NCBI GenBank assembly: GCA_017429505.1
Contig: JAFROW010000009.1
Span: 253,809-317,808, forward strand
Source: Clostridia bacterium
GTDB taxonomy: Bacteria > Bacillota > Clostridia > TANB77 > CAG-508
Direction of reading: 5' to 3'
DNA length: 64,000 nt
Shown in pieces: positions 17,214-25,615 of the stretch (position 1 is its first letter; every line of letters starts with the position of its first letter). The position numbers were made by a program, and so were the translations under genes. The notes under the pieces are model-generated. The model saw nothing but the letters and a program-made list of their open reading frames with translations, searched no databases and was not told where the DNA came from.

Positions 17214-17687
17214 ATGAAAGTAAAAATTGATGAATTAATAGAAGTATATTCAAATATGATATTGCAAATTGCATACCAAAATCTTTTTAATAAATCTGAT
17301 GCAGAAGATGTAGCACAAGAAGTATTTATCAAATTGATAAATACTCTTGATAAATTAAAGAACAACGAACATATAAAAGCATGGCTTATTCGAGTGACTA
17401 TAAACTTAAGTAAAGATTATAACAAAAGTTTTTGGAATAAAAATACTACTGCAATAGATGAAGAATTAAAATATTTTGATGAAGAAAACCAAGAAGTTTT
17501 TAAAGAGCTTTCAAAATTAAACCCAGATTATCGAAATATTATTTATTTGTATTATTATCAAGGGTATAGAATAGCCGAAATTTCTGAAATATTATCAATG
17601 AATCAAAATACTGTAAGTTCATATTTAACAAGAGCTCGAAAGGAATTTAAAAATATATTGGAAGATGGAGGTGAGACTTATGCCTAA
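17214..17687 (+). CDS. ECF-type RNA polymerase sigma factor
   Basis: The 157-residue protein has the sigma region 2 pattern (LFNKSDAEDVAQEVFIKLINTLDKLKNNEHIKAWLIRVTINLSKD) and region 4 helix-turn-helix (YRIAEISEILSMNQNTVSSYLTRARKEF), with no region 1 or 3, so it is an ECF (group 4) sigma factor. The start follows GGAGG. Its last eight bases overlap the start of the DUF4179 gene, the usual coupling with its anti-sigma factor. Its target promoters are unknown; it may regulate its own operon. Confidence 0.9.
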   Translation: MKVKIDELIEVYSNMILQIAYQNLFNKSDAEDVAQEVFIKLINTLDKLKNNEHIKAWLIRVTINLSKDYNKSFWNKNTTAIDEELKYFDEENQEVFKELSKLNPDYRNIIYLYYYQGYRIAEISEILSMNQNTVSSYLTRARKEFKNILEDGGETYA

Positions 17688-19728
17688 TAAATATCAAAAA
17701 GCAATATCAAATATAAAAGCAAGTGATGAATTAAAAGAGAAAATAAAAATAAACATAGAGCAAGAATTAGCAAAAAACGCAAATAGAGGAGGTCCGATTA
17801 TGAAGATAAAAAGAATATTAATTACTATTTTTGCTACATTAGCTACTTTGGTTTGTGGTGGTGCAGTTTATGCAGCATTAGGTGGAACCATAAATGGTGT
17901 TCCTATATCTGAATGGTTTGGAATAAAATTTTCACAAAATTATACAGAGTATGAAGAACCAGTTCAAAATCAAGTTATAGAAAATGACTATGCAAAAGTA
18001 GAATTACAATCAACAATATGTGATGATGGATTTACTATTTTAAAATTTTATTTAAATATTAAAGATCTTCAAAAAATTAGAAAGAAAATTTTCTTTGGAG
18101 ATTTTACAGAAGAAGAAATGAACAAAGAAACTCAACAATATGGTTTACATTTTAATGATATATTACAAAACGAAAATGACGAAATTAAAGACTTTACTGC
18201 AACAACTAATAATAATAATTTAATAATAGATGGAAAGAATTATTATGTAAGTGGTTCTGTTCAATCGGCAGAAGAAAACATACAAAACAAAGACTATACA
18301 ATTTACCAAATGTGGTTTTTAACAGATGAAGAGTTAAAAAGCAAAGAAACTTTTACTATAACTTTAAATAATATTGCATTAGAGGTAAATGGCGTATATT
18401 TTAAGTTTAAAGATAGTATTAATATAGAGCTATCAAAATCTAAAGCAAAGCAAAACACTAAAGAAATTAAAACTAATAATGACTCAATTACATACAGAAA
18501 TATGAAAAAATCTTTAAGCGAAGTTAAAATCACTCCACTACAAAATATTATAAAATTATCAACAATAATGACAAGTGGAGATTATGATGGTGTAAAATAT
18601 GTATCAAGTAATGGAGAACAACTACCAGATTTAAAATATGTGGTTACAGATCAAAACGGAAAAGAACTACGTAGTTATAATATAGAAACAGACAGAAAAA
18701 TCACTTATAGTGATGGAAGAACAGAAAAAATAGATTTAAGCAATTTGCTAACTTATGGGGAAATATTGAAAAATGTAAGTATAAATTCCACAGAATATAT
18801 AACAATTGAGTCAGGAGAAGATATTAAAGCTTTAAATATAAATGTACAAGAAATAGATATATCAAATGAAACAATTAGAAATATCGGTAAATATACAATA
18901 GATTTAGAAAACAAAAAAACTAACTCTGAGAATAAGAATGAACTAGTAAATATAGAAAAAGGAACTATCTCTAAAAATACTAACATTACAACAAGTATTC
19001 CTACATTTGATAGTAGTAATATAGAATGGGAAGAATATCCAAGTAATTTTGACAAATATTTTTCTAAAATTATTGAAGATACTGATATGGATTGGCCTAA
19101 TAAAAAAGCAATTAAAACTCTATATAGTATAGTAAAAAATAAGCTATATAAAAATTTAAAAGAATTATATTCTATTGGGTTGATAGAAACTGGTGGAGAC
19201 ATGTATGATTATCAAAGCGTAGAAACAAATTACAATCAATATAATTATTCATCAGAAGACAAAACAATAGAGAAATATACCGACACAATTGAGTTTAAAT
19301 TAGCAAAAATAGGCCCAACATATTTAGAATCTGCCGAAGAAAACTATATAAAAATCCTTACTCAAAAATCTAAAGAACAATACGAACTACTTAAATCTCA
19401 AAATTATAACAAAGATAATGGATATTACTTTGGACTAGATAGAATAATAATTATGAATGGAAATAATTCAAGCAAAGAAATTTATAAAAATAATGCTAGG
19501 GCTAAAAAAATTAAACTAACAATAAATGATGATAAAGAATATATTATATATTTGAAAGATACGAATAAAGCCCAATTTTTAAACTTAAATTATAAACAAA
19601 AAAGTATTGCAAAACCAATAAATGCCAAAGTAGAAGTTTTGGAAGCATATAAAGGTGAAAAAACTCAAGACATATATATTTCAGATATGCAATTTGTAGT
19701 TACAACAAATATTTCTATGGGAATATAA
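17680..19728 (+). CDS. DUF4179-type membrane anti-sigma factor, 682 aa
   Basis: The protein has a short cytoplasmic N-terminus (KYQKAISNIKASDELKEKI), a single membrane helix (ILITIFATLATLVCGGAVYAA, near residues 45-65) and a large extracytoplasmic part beginning GGTINGVPISEWFGIKF, as in DUF4179 proteins encoded after ECF sigma factors. The N-terminus would hold the sigma factor at the membrane. The extracytoplasmic part is longer than usual for the family and may sense an envelope signal. The start at 17680 follows GGAGGTGAGACTT and couples translation to the sigma gene. Confidence 0.8.
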   Translation: MPNKYQKAISNIKASDELKEKIKINIEQELAKNANRGGPIMKIKRILITIFATLATLVCGGAVYAALGGTINGVPISEWFGIKFSQNYTEYEEPVQNQVIENDYAKVELQSTICDDGFTILKFYLNIKDLQKIRKKIFFGDFTEEEMNKETQQYGLHFNDILQNENDEIKDFTATTNNNNLIIDGKNYYVSGSVQSAEENIQNKDYTIYQMWFLTDEELKSKETFTITLNNIALEVNGVYFKFKDSINIELSKSKAKQNTKEIKTNNDSITYRNMKKSLSEVKITPLQNIIKLSTIMTSGDYDGVKYVSSNGEQLPDLKYVVTDQNGKELRSYNIETDRKITYSDGRTEKIDLSNLLTYGEILKNVSINSTEYITIESGEDIKALNINVQEIDISNETIRNIGKYTIDLENKKTNSENKNELVNIEKGTISKNTNITTSIPTFDSSNIEWEEYPSNFDKYFSKIIEDTDMDWPNKKAIKTLYSIVKNKLYKNLKELYSIGLIETGGDMYDYQSVETNYNQYNYSSEDKTIEKYTDTIEFKLAKIGPTYLESAEENYIKILTQKSKEQYELLKSQNYNKDNGYYFGLDRIIIMNGNNSSKEIYKNNARAKKIKLTINDDKEYIIYLKDTNKAQFLNLNYKQKSIAKPINAKVEVLEAYKGEKTQDIYISDMQFVVTTNISMGI

Positions 19729-19738
19729 TTTTTTATCA

Positions 19739-20495
19739 TTATTTTATCTCTTCTACATAAATTTCATCTTTTACGGCAACAACACTATAACTTCTTAATT
19801 TTGGAATCATTTTTATTTCTTCAGTAATTAAATATTTTTCAAAATCCTCTTTAATTTCAGTCGAAAAAATATATCCATCATAGTTTTGTTTAATTACAGG
19901 CAACAATTCATTTTGTTTATCTTTTGAAATATCTACTACGTCCATCAAAGAAATTACATTTTCTTCACTAAATCCTAACATTCCGTTAAAGTTTAAATCT
20001 TTAGTTATATCTGTTGCTATATTAAATCCACTTGTGGTGCTATCTAATGTGATTGGCGCAACTCCTATAATAAAAATTCTGTCTACTACAGATTCTGTTC
20101 CTTCTTTTAATATTTCGTACCATTTTCTTACTTTTCCATTTTTAGATACTAAATTTTTAAATTTATCTGTTTCAAAGCCTAATAATTCATTTGCAAAGTG
20201 ATCATATTCATCTATTATTACATAAATTTTTTGTTCAGGTTTTTGATATCTAAATGATCCAAAAATGTTACCTAATAATCCCTCTGCTGTTTGTTCTGGT
20301 GTAATATTAAATTCTATTCCATAGTTATTTATAAATCTCTGTATCCCCAATTTTATTTTTTCCTTTATCTTCCAAATTTTCGAGTTTTTCAATAAAATTA
20401 GTTTTATCTACATAATAGTATCCCTCTGTAACTAATTCTTCATAATTACTAATCCCTTTTGGTAATTTTTTTATATAAAAATTTTCTCTTTTCTG
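19739..20495 (-). pseudogene. Broken AAA-ATPase-like / PD-(D/E)XK-associated gene
   Basis: The 217-codon frame (19739-20392) contains IYVIIDEYDHFANELL, the Walker B region of the AAA-ATPase-like family that is usually joined to a nuclease-like C-terminal domain. Upstream in another frame (about 20393-20495) lies the family's N-terminus, LPKGISNYEELVTEGYYYVDKTNFIEKLEN, and the Walker A segment (RPRRFGKT in intact members) is missing between the two. The C-terminal domain is also cut short. So this is a decayed gene with an internal deletion and a frame change. Such genes are often mobile-element or defence-associated in gut Firmicutes and Bacteroidetes. Confidence 0.7.
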
Positions 20496-20670
20496 TTTTT
20501 ATAAAGCAAAATAAGTGATGTAATATTTTTGAAAAAAATCTCTCTTTTTATTATATAAATAGTATACATCAAATTTCTCCTAAAATCAATATAACTTAAA
20601 TAAATTTATTTCAAACATTTCAACATTTTTCGATTATATTTTACAAATTTATTGACCTATTATATTTTTT

Positions 20671-20699
20671 ATGATATAGTAAGAATTAGAATAATACAT
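20671..20699 (+). promoter_or_regulatory. Sigma-A-type promoter of the AbrB-type gene
   Basis: TTGACC and TATAGT are separated by 17 bases about 25 bases before the ribosome binding site AAGGAGG. Positions are given to within a few bases. Confidence 0.55.
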
Positions 20700-20713
20700 A
20701 AGGAGGAAATGCT

Positions 20714-20959
20714 ATGAAATCAACAGGGGTAATTAGAAAAATAGATGAACTTGGCAGAATTGTTATACCAAAAGAAGTTAGAAAAAAACTTGGGATAAAT
20801 ATTAAAGATCCAATGGAAATTTATGCTGATTCAAATTCTATTACATTAAGAAAAGTAGAAGATAAATGTACATTTTGTGGAAATACAAAAGATCTTATCG
20901 AATTTAAAGGAAAATTAATTTGCAAAAAGTGTTTTGACGAATTATATAAAAATAACTAA
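20714..20959 (+). CDS. AbrB/SpoVT-family transition-state regulator with zinc-ribbon-like tail
   Basis: The N-terminal MKSTGVIRKIDELGRIVIPKEVRKKLGI is the AbrB swapped-hairpin DNA-binding domain. The C-terminal part has CTFCGN and CKKC, a four-cysteine zinc-ribbon-like tail common in clostridial members in place of the Bacillus AbrB C-terminal domain. 81 residues. AbrB-type proteins repress stationary-phase genes and are themselves Spo0A targets in Bacillus; here no perfect Spo0A box is seen in the promoter. The start follows AAGGAGG. Confidence 0.85.
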   Translation: MKSTGVIRKIDELGRIVIPKEVRKKLGINIKDPMEIYADSNSITLRKVEDKCTFCGNTKDLIEFKGKLICKKCFDELYKNN

Positions 20960-20965
20960 AAAATT

Positions 20966-21003
20966 GGAGTTGTTATATTTTATTAACAGCTCCTTATTAT
21001 TTT
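20966..21003 (+). terminator. Terminator after the AbrB-type gene
   Basis: GGAGTTGTTA pairs with TAACAGCTCC (one G-T pair) over a short AT loop, followed by TTATTATTTT. Confidence 0.75.
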
Positions 21004-21052
21004 CTATAAATTGCAAATGAAATATTTGTTTATATATATCCTACTCTGACAA

Positions 21053-21877
21053 TTATTTATCCAAGAATTCCATATATATTTCATTTTTACTAACTCCCCT
21101 ATCTTTAGCAATTTTTTTAATTATTTCTTTTTTATCCAAACCTTGATTTTTATAAAATTCAAATTGTTCATCTAAAGATAATTCATTTAACTCAACTTCT
21201 TTTTCTTTGTATTTTGCACCTTCAATCAAAATAATCATCTCGCCTTTTAAACTTTCTGCTTTAGAAATTATTTCTTCAATATTGCCTCTAATAAATTCCT
21301 CATGAATTTTTGTTAATTCTCTTGCCAAAACTACTTTTCTATTTTGTAAAATATCTTTTAAATCTTCAAGAGTGTTTTTTAATTTATGTGGTGCTTCATA
21401 AATAATTATTGTTTTTGTTTCGTTTTCAATCTCTTTTAGTTTTTCTTTTCTTAATTTTTTATTCAATGGTAAAAATCCCATAAATGTAAACTCTTTTGTA
21501 TCAAGCCCTGAAGCGATTAAAGCATTTATAGCAGCACATGCTCCAGGAATTGGAATTACTTCAATACTATTTTTTATCGCTTCTTTAACAATAACCTCAC
21601 CTGGATCAGAAATACCGGGTGTTCCTGCATCAGAAACCACTGCTATATTTTCTCCATTTTTTAATTTTTCTATTAGATTATCAACTTTAATTTGTTCATT
21701 ATGTCTATGATAGCTAATTAGTGGCTTTTTTATTTCAAAATGATTTAATAATTTTAACGTATTTCTTGTATCCTCTGCTGCAATCAAATCAACCTCTTTT
21801 AAAATTCTAATAGCCCTTAATGTTATATCTTCTAAATTACCTATAGGTGTAGCAACTAAATATAATTTTCCACTCAT
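21053..21877 (-). CDS. rsmI: 16S rRNA 2'-O-ribose C1402 methyltransferase
   Basis: RsmI methylates C1402 in the ribosomal decoding centre. The tetrapyrrole-methylase fold shows LYLVATPIGNLEDITLRA at the start, AAEDTRNTLKLLNHF, VVSDAGTPGISDPG and FMGFLP. 274 residues is usual. The start at 21877 is preferred to a more distal frame start since GGAATTTAAA precedes it. An inverted-repeat element lies directly upstream. Confidence 0.94.
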   Translation of the reverse strand: MSGKLYLVATPIGNLEDITLRAIRILKEVDLIAAEDTRNTLKLLNHFEIKKPLISYHRHNEQIKVDNLIEKLKNGENIAVVSDAGTPGISDPGEVIVKEAIKNSIEVIPIPGACAAINALIASGLDTKEFTFMGFLPLNKKLRKEKLKEIENETKTIIIYEAPHKLKNTLEDLKDILQNRKVVLARELTKIHEEFIRGNIEEIISKAESLKGEMIILIEGAKYKEKEVELNELSLDEQFEFYKNQGLDKKEIIKKIAKDRGVSKNEIYMEFLDK

Positions 21878-21902
21878 TTTAAATTCCAACTTATAATTTC
21901 TT

Positions 21903-22077
21903 AATAAAAATATAATTTTAAAGAGAGAGAGCTTAAACGAAATGAATTACAATTTCTTTTAAATACAAGATGGTGGTACCCTTACAAACTTGATAAGGGG
22001 GGACCATAAAGTATTTATATAGAAATTGTATGAAATGTAGTATAAAGCGGGTCGAACTTTAAAATTATATTTTTATT
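21903..22077. repeat. MITE-like element with 21-base terminal inverted repeats
   Basis: The 175-base element has perfect 21-base inverted ends (21903-21923 and 22057-22077), no open frame, and an internal hairpin around the GGTGGTACCC ... GGGGGGACC segment. The first inside edge, TAAAGAGAGAGAGCTTAAA, resembles those at 7336 and 16310. It lies between the trmN6-like gene and rsmI, within the presumed transcript. Confidence 0.65.
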
Positions 22078-22084
22078 TAGTTAA

Positions 22085-22840
22085 CTATAAATTATTTCTC
22101 CTTTCATTTTTATTATAAATTTTCAAAATTTCATCAGTATAGGTCCCATCTTCATTATAAACAAATAAATTGTTTTCATATTGCAAAAAAGGCTTTCCAT
22201 TTTTTATTCCTTTAATTAAAACCAAATTAGCTTTTTTATTTTTATTTGGATAAACAAATTTAATTAATTTTGGTTCTATTTTTTCTTTTCTCATAGCGCA
22301 AAAAATATCAACCAATCTGTCAGGCCTATGCACCATATAAAATTCCCCATGGTCTTTTAATAAATATGCAGAAATATACATAAAATCTTCTAAACTTGCA
22401 GTAATTTCATGTCTTGAAATCTGCTTTTTATTTTCTTCATTTATAAGTCCTGTATTAATTTTTTTATATGGCGGATTTGTAACAACTACGTCAAAGCTTT
22501 TTGGCTCAAAAATATTTTTTAAATTTAAAATATTTTCATTCATTATTTTTATTTTATTTTCTAAATTATTTAATTTTACACTTCTTGCTGCCATTTCTGC
22601 AACTTCTTCTTGAATTTCTACACCAACAAATTCTTTTGCATTGGTCTTTCCTGAAAGCAAGAGATTTATTATTCCTGTTCCTGTACCTAAATCAATTACT
22701 TTTGAATTATATCTCATATCTTTAGCAAAATCTGAAAGTAACACACTATCTATTCCAAAACAAAATCCATCTTTATTTTGAATTATTTTTAAATTTTTAA
22801 ATTCTAAGTCATCTATTCTTTCATTTTCTTTTAATTCCAT
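22085..22840 (-). CDS. tRNA1(Val) adenine-N6 methyltransferase (TrmN6-like)
   Basis: The protein has the class I SAM-binding motif VIDLGTGTGIINLLLSGKT and the amino-methylase motif NPPYKK, preceded by GFCFGIDSVLLSDFA, a pattern of the TrmN6/YfiC family that methylates A37 of tRNA-Val. 251 residues is normal. The start at 22840 follows AAAGGAATAAAA. It precedes rsmI, a pairing common in Firmicutes. Confidence 0.85.
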   Translation of the reverse strand: MELKENERIDDLEFKNLKIIQNKDGFCFGIDSVLLSDFAKDMRYNSKVIDLGTGTGIINLLLSGKTNAKEFVGVEIQEEVAEMAARSVKLNNLENKIKIMNENILNLKNIFEPKSFDVVVTNPPYKKINTGLINEENKKQISRHEITASLEDFMYISAYLLKDHGEFYMVHRPDRLVDIFCAMRKEKIEPKLIKFVYPNKNKKANLVLIKGIKNGKPFLQYENNLFVYNEDGTYTDEILKIYNKNERRNNL

Positions 22841-22904
22841 TTTTATTCCTTTTAACAAAAAATTATTTCTTTACATATTATACAACAAAAAAGGAGATTT
22901 TTCA

Positions 22905-23135
22905 ATGGATAAGCAAAATTCAAATAAAAAAATGGATTTTAAAAAAATAAAGAAAAATACATTTAATTCTTTAAATGAAGTTGAATTTTTTTTGCGTGAT
23001 TTTAAAAGATTTTCCAATTATATAAAATTGTATAAAATGTTTAGACCGAAACGGAATGCGATAAAAACATCTGGCACTTTAAGATTTTCAACCTATATTA
23101 ATAATTTAGTTCTAAAAAGGACAAAACAAAAATAA
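22905..23135 (+). CDS. Hypothetical basic protein, 76 aa
   Basis: Not recognised. The protein is strongly basic (many K and R), reads MDKQNSNKKMDFKKIKKNTFNSLNEVEFFLRDF in two parts, and has no hydrophobic segment. A good AAAAGGAG site precedes the ATG. It is followed by a palindrome at 23148-23176. It may bind nucleic acid, but that is only suggested by its charge. Confidence 0.55.
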   Translation: MDKQNSNKKMDFKKIKKNTFNSLNEVEFFLRDFKRFSNYIKLYKMFRPKRNAIKTSGTLRFSTYINNLVLKRTKQK

Positions 23136-23147
23136 TAATTAATACAA

Positions 23148-23176
23148 GTGTAAAATTCACCTAGGGAATTTTACAC
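23148..23176. promoter_or_regulatory. Perfect 11-base palindrome between two plus-strand genes
   Basis: GTGTAAAATTC and GAATTTTACAC are inverted over a seven-base centre. There is no T-run, so it is not a standard terminator; an operator or an RNA processing hairpin is possible. A small GTGC/GCAC hairpin follows at about 23192-23205. Confidence 0.4.
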
Positions 23177-23220
23177 ATACGTAATTTAAAAGTGCAAAAA
23201 AGCACAGAAAGGAAAAAATC

Positions 23221-23757
23221 ATGAAAAAGAGACCTGTAGTTATAGTAATTGTTTTAATTATAATTGGTATTTTAGCATATTTTTTAATTAACAATATTTC
23301 TATTACAAAAAATAGTGAATATATGGATTACACACCACAAGAAGAAATTAGTGAAAATCAAACTCGACAAACTACAATTAATTTATACTTTTTAAATCCT
23401 GAAACAAATAACCTAAAATCAGAGGGCAAATCAGTAAATGCAAATGAATTATTAAAAAATCCATATAAATTAATTGTAGATAAATTAATTGAAGGTCCAG
23501 AAAATAGCAAACTTCAAAAAGTTTTTCCTGAAAATACTCGTTTAATTGATGCAAATATACAAAATAATTGTGTGACCCTTAATTTTTCTGAAGAATTTAT
23601 GAATTTTAAAGATGATACTCAAAAATATAATATTATAAATAGTATTTTAGATTCTTTAACACAATTAAATGAAGTTGAATCAATTAAAATTTTAGTAAAT
23701 AATGAAACAAAAGATGGACTTAGCCAAGAATATACAACAATTTCTGAAAATCCCTAA
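23221..23757 (+). CDS. GerMN-domain membrane-anchored protein
   Basis: The 178-residue protein has an N-terminal membrane helix (VVIVIVLIIIGILAYFLI) followed by a GerMN domain (TINLYFLNPETNNL ... ELLKNPYKLIVDKLIEGP ... VTLNFSEEF), a domain found in the germination/sporulation protein GerM and in other cell-surface proteins. A signal peptide or anchor and no lipobox cysteine are seen. The start follows GAAAGGA. Confidence 0.8.
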   Translation: MKKRPVVIVIVLIIIGILAYFLINNISITKNSEYMDYTPQEEISENQTRQTTINLYFLNPETNNLKSEGKSVNANELLKNPYKLIVDKLIEGPENSKLQKVFPENTRLIDANIQNNCVTLNFSEEFMNFKDDTQKYNIINSILDSLTQLNEVESIKILVNNETKDGLSQEYTTISENP

Positions 23758-23765
23758 AAAATCCA

Positions 23766-23871
23766 TTGACAAACTCGCTAAAATATTGTAAATTATTAGT
23801 GTAGACAAAATACGACACGATTAGATTATTTAGTTGCATTTTAAAATGATTTATTTGCAAATGCAACTAAA
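23766..23871 (+). promoter_or_regulatory. Promoter and leader hairpin of the VanW-family gene
   Basis: TTGACA (23766-23771) and TAAATT (23789-23794) are separated by 17 bases. In the leader TTTAGTTGCATTT (23829-23841) pairs perfectly with AAATGCAACTAAA (23859-23871), a stable 13-base stem before the ribosome binding site. Confidence 0.55.
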
Positions 23872-23910
23872 TTTAAATGAATTTTATAATATTTAAGTAG
23901 GAGTGAAACA

Positions 23911-25452
23911 ATGATTATACAAGAAGAAAAAGTAGAAATAGTAGAAGAAGAAAAACCAAAAGCTTTGCAAAAAATGGAACAACCAAATTCGCAAAATACC
24001 AAAAAACCTAAACATACATTATTCTATGTTTTAATATTTTCCATCTCTTTACTATTAATTATATTAATTATTTTTGGTGGGTTTGCAATTTATAACATTA
24101 ATAATAATGATAGAATCGCAAAAGGTGTAAAAATATATGGAATAGACGTATCTAGCAAAACAAAAGCAGAAGCTTTAATTGCAGTTTCTGAAAAATTTGA
24201 CTCTATAAAAAATACAGATATTAAACTAGTCTCAAAAGACTACGAAAGTGCCATAAATCCAACAGAAATTAATTTAAGTTTTGATATCAATTCTGCAATT
24301 AATTATGCATTTTCTATAGGTAAATCTGGTAAATTATTTAAAGATAATTACGATATTTTTAACACAATGATAAATGAAGTAAATATTACTCCATCTTATT
24401 CTTTAGATGAAAAGCTATTAATTTCTACCTTAGAAAAAATGTCAAAAGATTTACCAAATGCTGTTGTTGAAAGTAGTTACTATATAGAAAAATCAAATTT
24501 AATTATTACAAAAGGAACTGATGGTTATTCTGTAGATTCTGCTAAAACAGCTTCCGATATAAAATCAAAAATAAAAGACTTTAGCTATTTATCAAATTCT
24601 ATAGAGCTTAGTTTAATTAATCAGAAACCAAAAGAAGTTGATATTGACAAAATATATAACGAAGTGCATAAAGAAGCAAAAGACGCCTATTACACAACAA
24701 ATCCTTATGCTGTTTATCCTTCTGAAAATGGTGTAGATTTTAAAATTAGTATAGCTGAAGCAAAACAAAAAGTTGCCTCTTCAGATAAAGAATGCAAAAT
24801 TCCATTAAAAACTATTTATCCAAAAGTTACAACAAATAGTATCGGAAAAAAAGCATTTCCTGACTTGCTTGCAAGCTTTTCTACAAACTATGTTAATAAC
24901 CCAAGTAGAACGACAAATTTAAAACTTGCTGCAAAAAAAATAAATGGAACAGTTCTACTTCCAGGAGAAACTTTCTCATATAACAAAGTAGTTGGAGAAA
25001 GAACTATAGCTGCAGGTTATAAAAATGCTGCAATTTATCAAAACGGAGAAGTAGTAGATGGTTTAGGTGGCGGAATTTGTCAAATTTCAACAACACTATT
25101 TAATGCCGCACTATTTGCAAATCTTGATATAGTAGAACTTCATAATCATCAATTTGTTCCTTCTTATGTAGGAGCCGGAAGAGATGCAACAGTTGTTTAT
25201 GGTTCTAAAGATTTTAAATTTAAAAATTCAAGAAAATTTGCTATAAAAATAGAATGCTCTGTTTCAGGTGGAATTGCAAAATTTAAAATATATGGTGTAA
25301 AAGAAGATCCAGAATATGATGTTAAAGTTAACGCTTCTATTATTAGCCAATCTTCTACATACACAAAATCTGTAACTTACAGAACTTTGAGCAAAAATGG
25401 AAAAACTGTATCAAAAGAAAAAATATATACTTGTACTTATAAGAGACATTAA
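23911..25452 (+). CDS. VanW-family protein with peptidoglycan-binding domain
   Basis: The 513-residue protein has a cytoplasmic N-terminus, one membrane helix (LFYVLIFSISLLLIILIIFGGFA, near residues 38-60), an extracytoplasmic PG-binding-like repeat domain (GVKIYGIDVSSKTKAEALIAV) and a VanW domain (INGTVLLPGETFSYNKVVG, GGGICQISTTLFNAAL). VanW proteins are linked to the envelope but their activity is not known. Its own promoter and terminator make it a single-gene unit. Confidence 0.85.
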   Translation: MIIQEEKVEIVEEEKPKALQKMEQPNSQNTKKPKHTLFYVLIFSISLLLIILIIFGGFAIYNINNNDRIAKGVKIYGIDVSSKTKAEALIAVSEKFDSIKNTDIKLVSKDYESAINPTEINLSFDINSAINYAFSIGKSGKLFKDNYDIFNTMINEVNITPSYSLDEKLLISTLEKMSKDLPNAVVESSYYIEKSNLIITKGTDGYSVDSAKTASDIKSKIKDFSYLSNSIELSLINQKPKEVDIDKIYNEVHKEAKDAYYTTNPYAVYPSENGVDFKISIAEAKQKVASSDKECKIPLKTIYPKVTTNSIGKKAFPDLLASFSTNYVNNPSRTTNLKLAAKKINGTVLLPGETFSYNKVVGERTIAAGYKNAAIYQNGEVVDGLGGGICQISTTLFNAALFANLDIVELHNHQFVPSYVGAGRDATVVYGSKDFKFKNSRKFAIKIECSVSGGIAKFKIYGVKEDPEYDVKVNASIISQSSTYTKSVTYRTLSKNGKTVSKEKIYTCTYKRH

Positions 25453-25461
25453 AAAATTTAG

Positions 25462-25491
25462 TCTGTGTACCACAAATACACAGATTTTTTT
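25462..25491 (+). terminator. Terminator after the VanW-family gene
   Basis: TCTGTGTA pairs with TACACAGA and is followed by seven T. Confidence 0.9.
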
Positions 25492-25536
25492 ATTTGTTTT
25501 TTGTGTTTTTTGTGTTTTTTTAGCTATTTTTAAAAT

Positions 25537-25565
25537 TTGACTTTTCTTCAAATTTCGTATACAAT
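25537..25565 (+). promoter_or_regulatory. Sigma-A-type promoter of the dehydratase activase fusion
   Basis: TTGACT (25537-25542) and TACAAT (25560-25565) with 17 bases between, 50 bases before the start codon. Confidence 0.6.
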
Positions 25566-25615
25566 ATAAATTAATAAATTACTCGAAAAAAGCAATCCAA
25601 AAGGAGACTAAATTT

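Noticed and set aside
21950-22030. T-box leader suggested by GGTGGTACCC
   Set aside because: The surrounding specifier and antiterminator features are missing, the strand does not fit a downstream gene, and the motif is better explained as the central hairpin of the inverted-repeat element.
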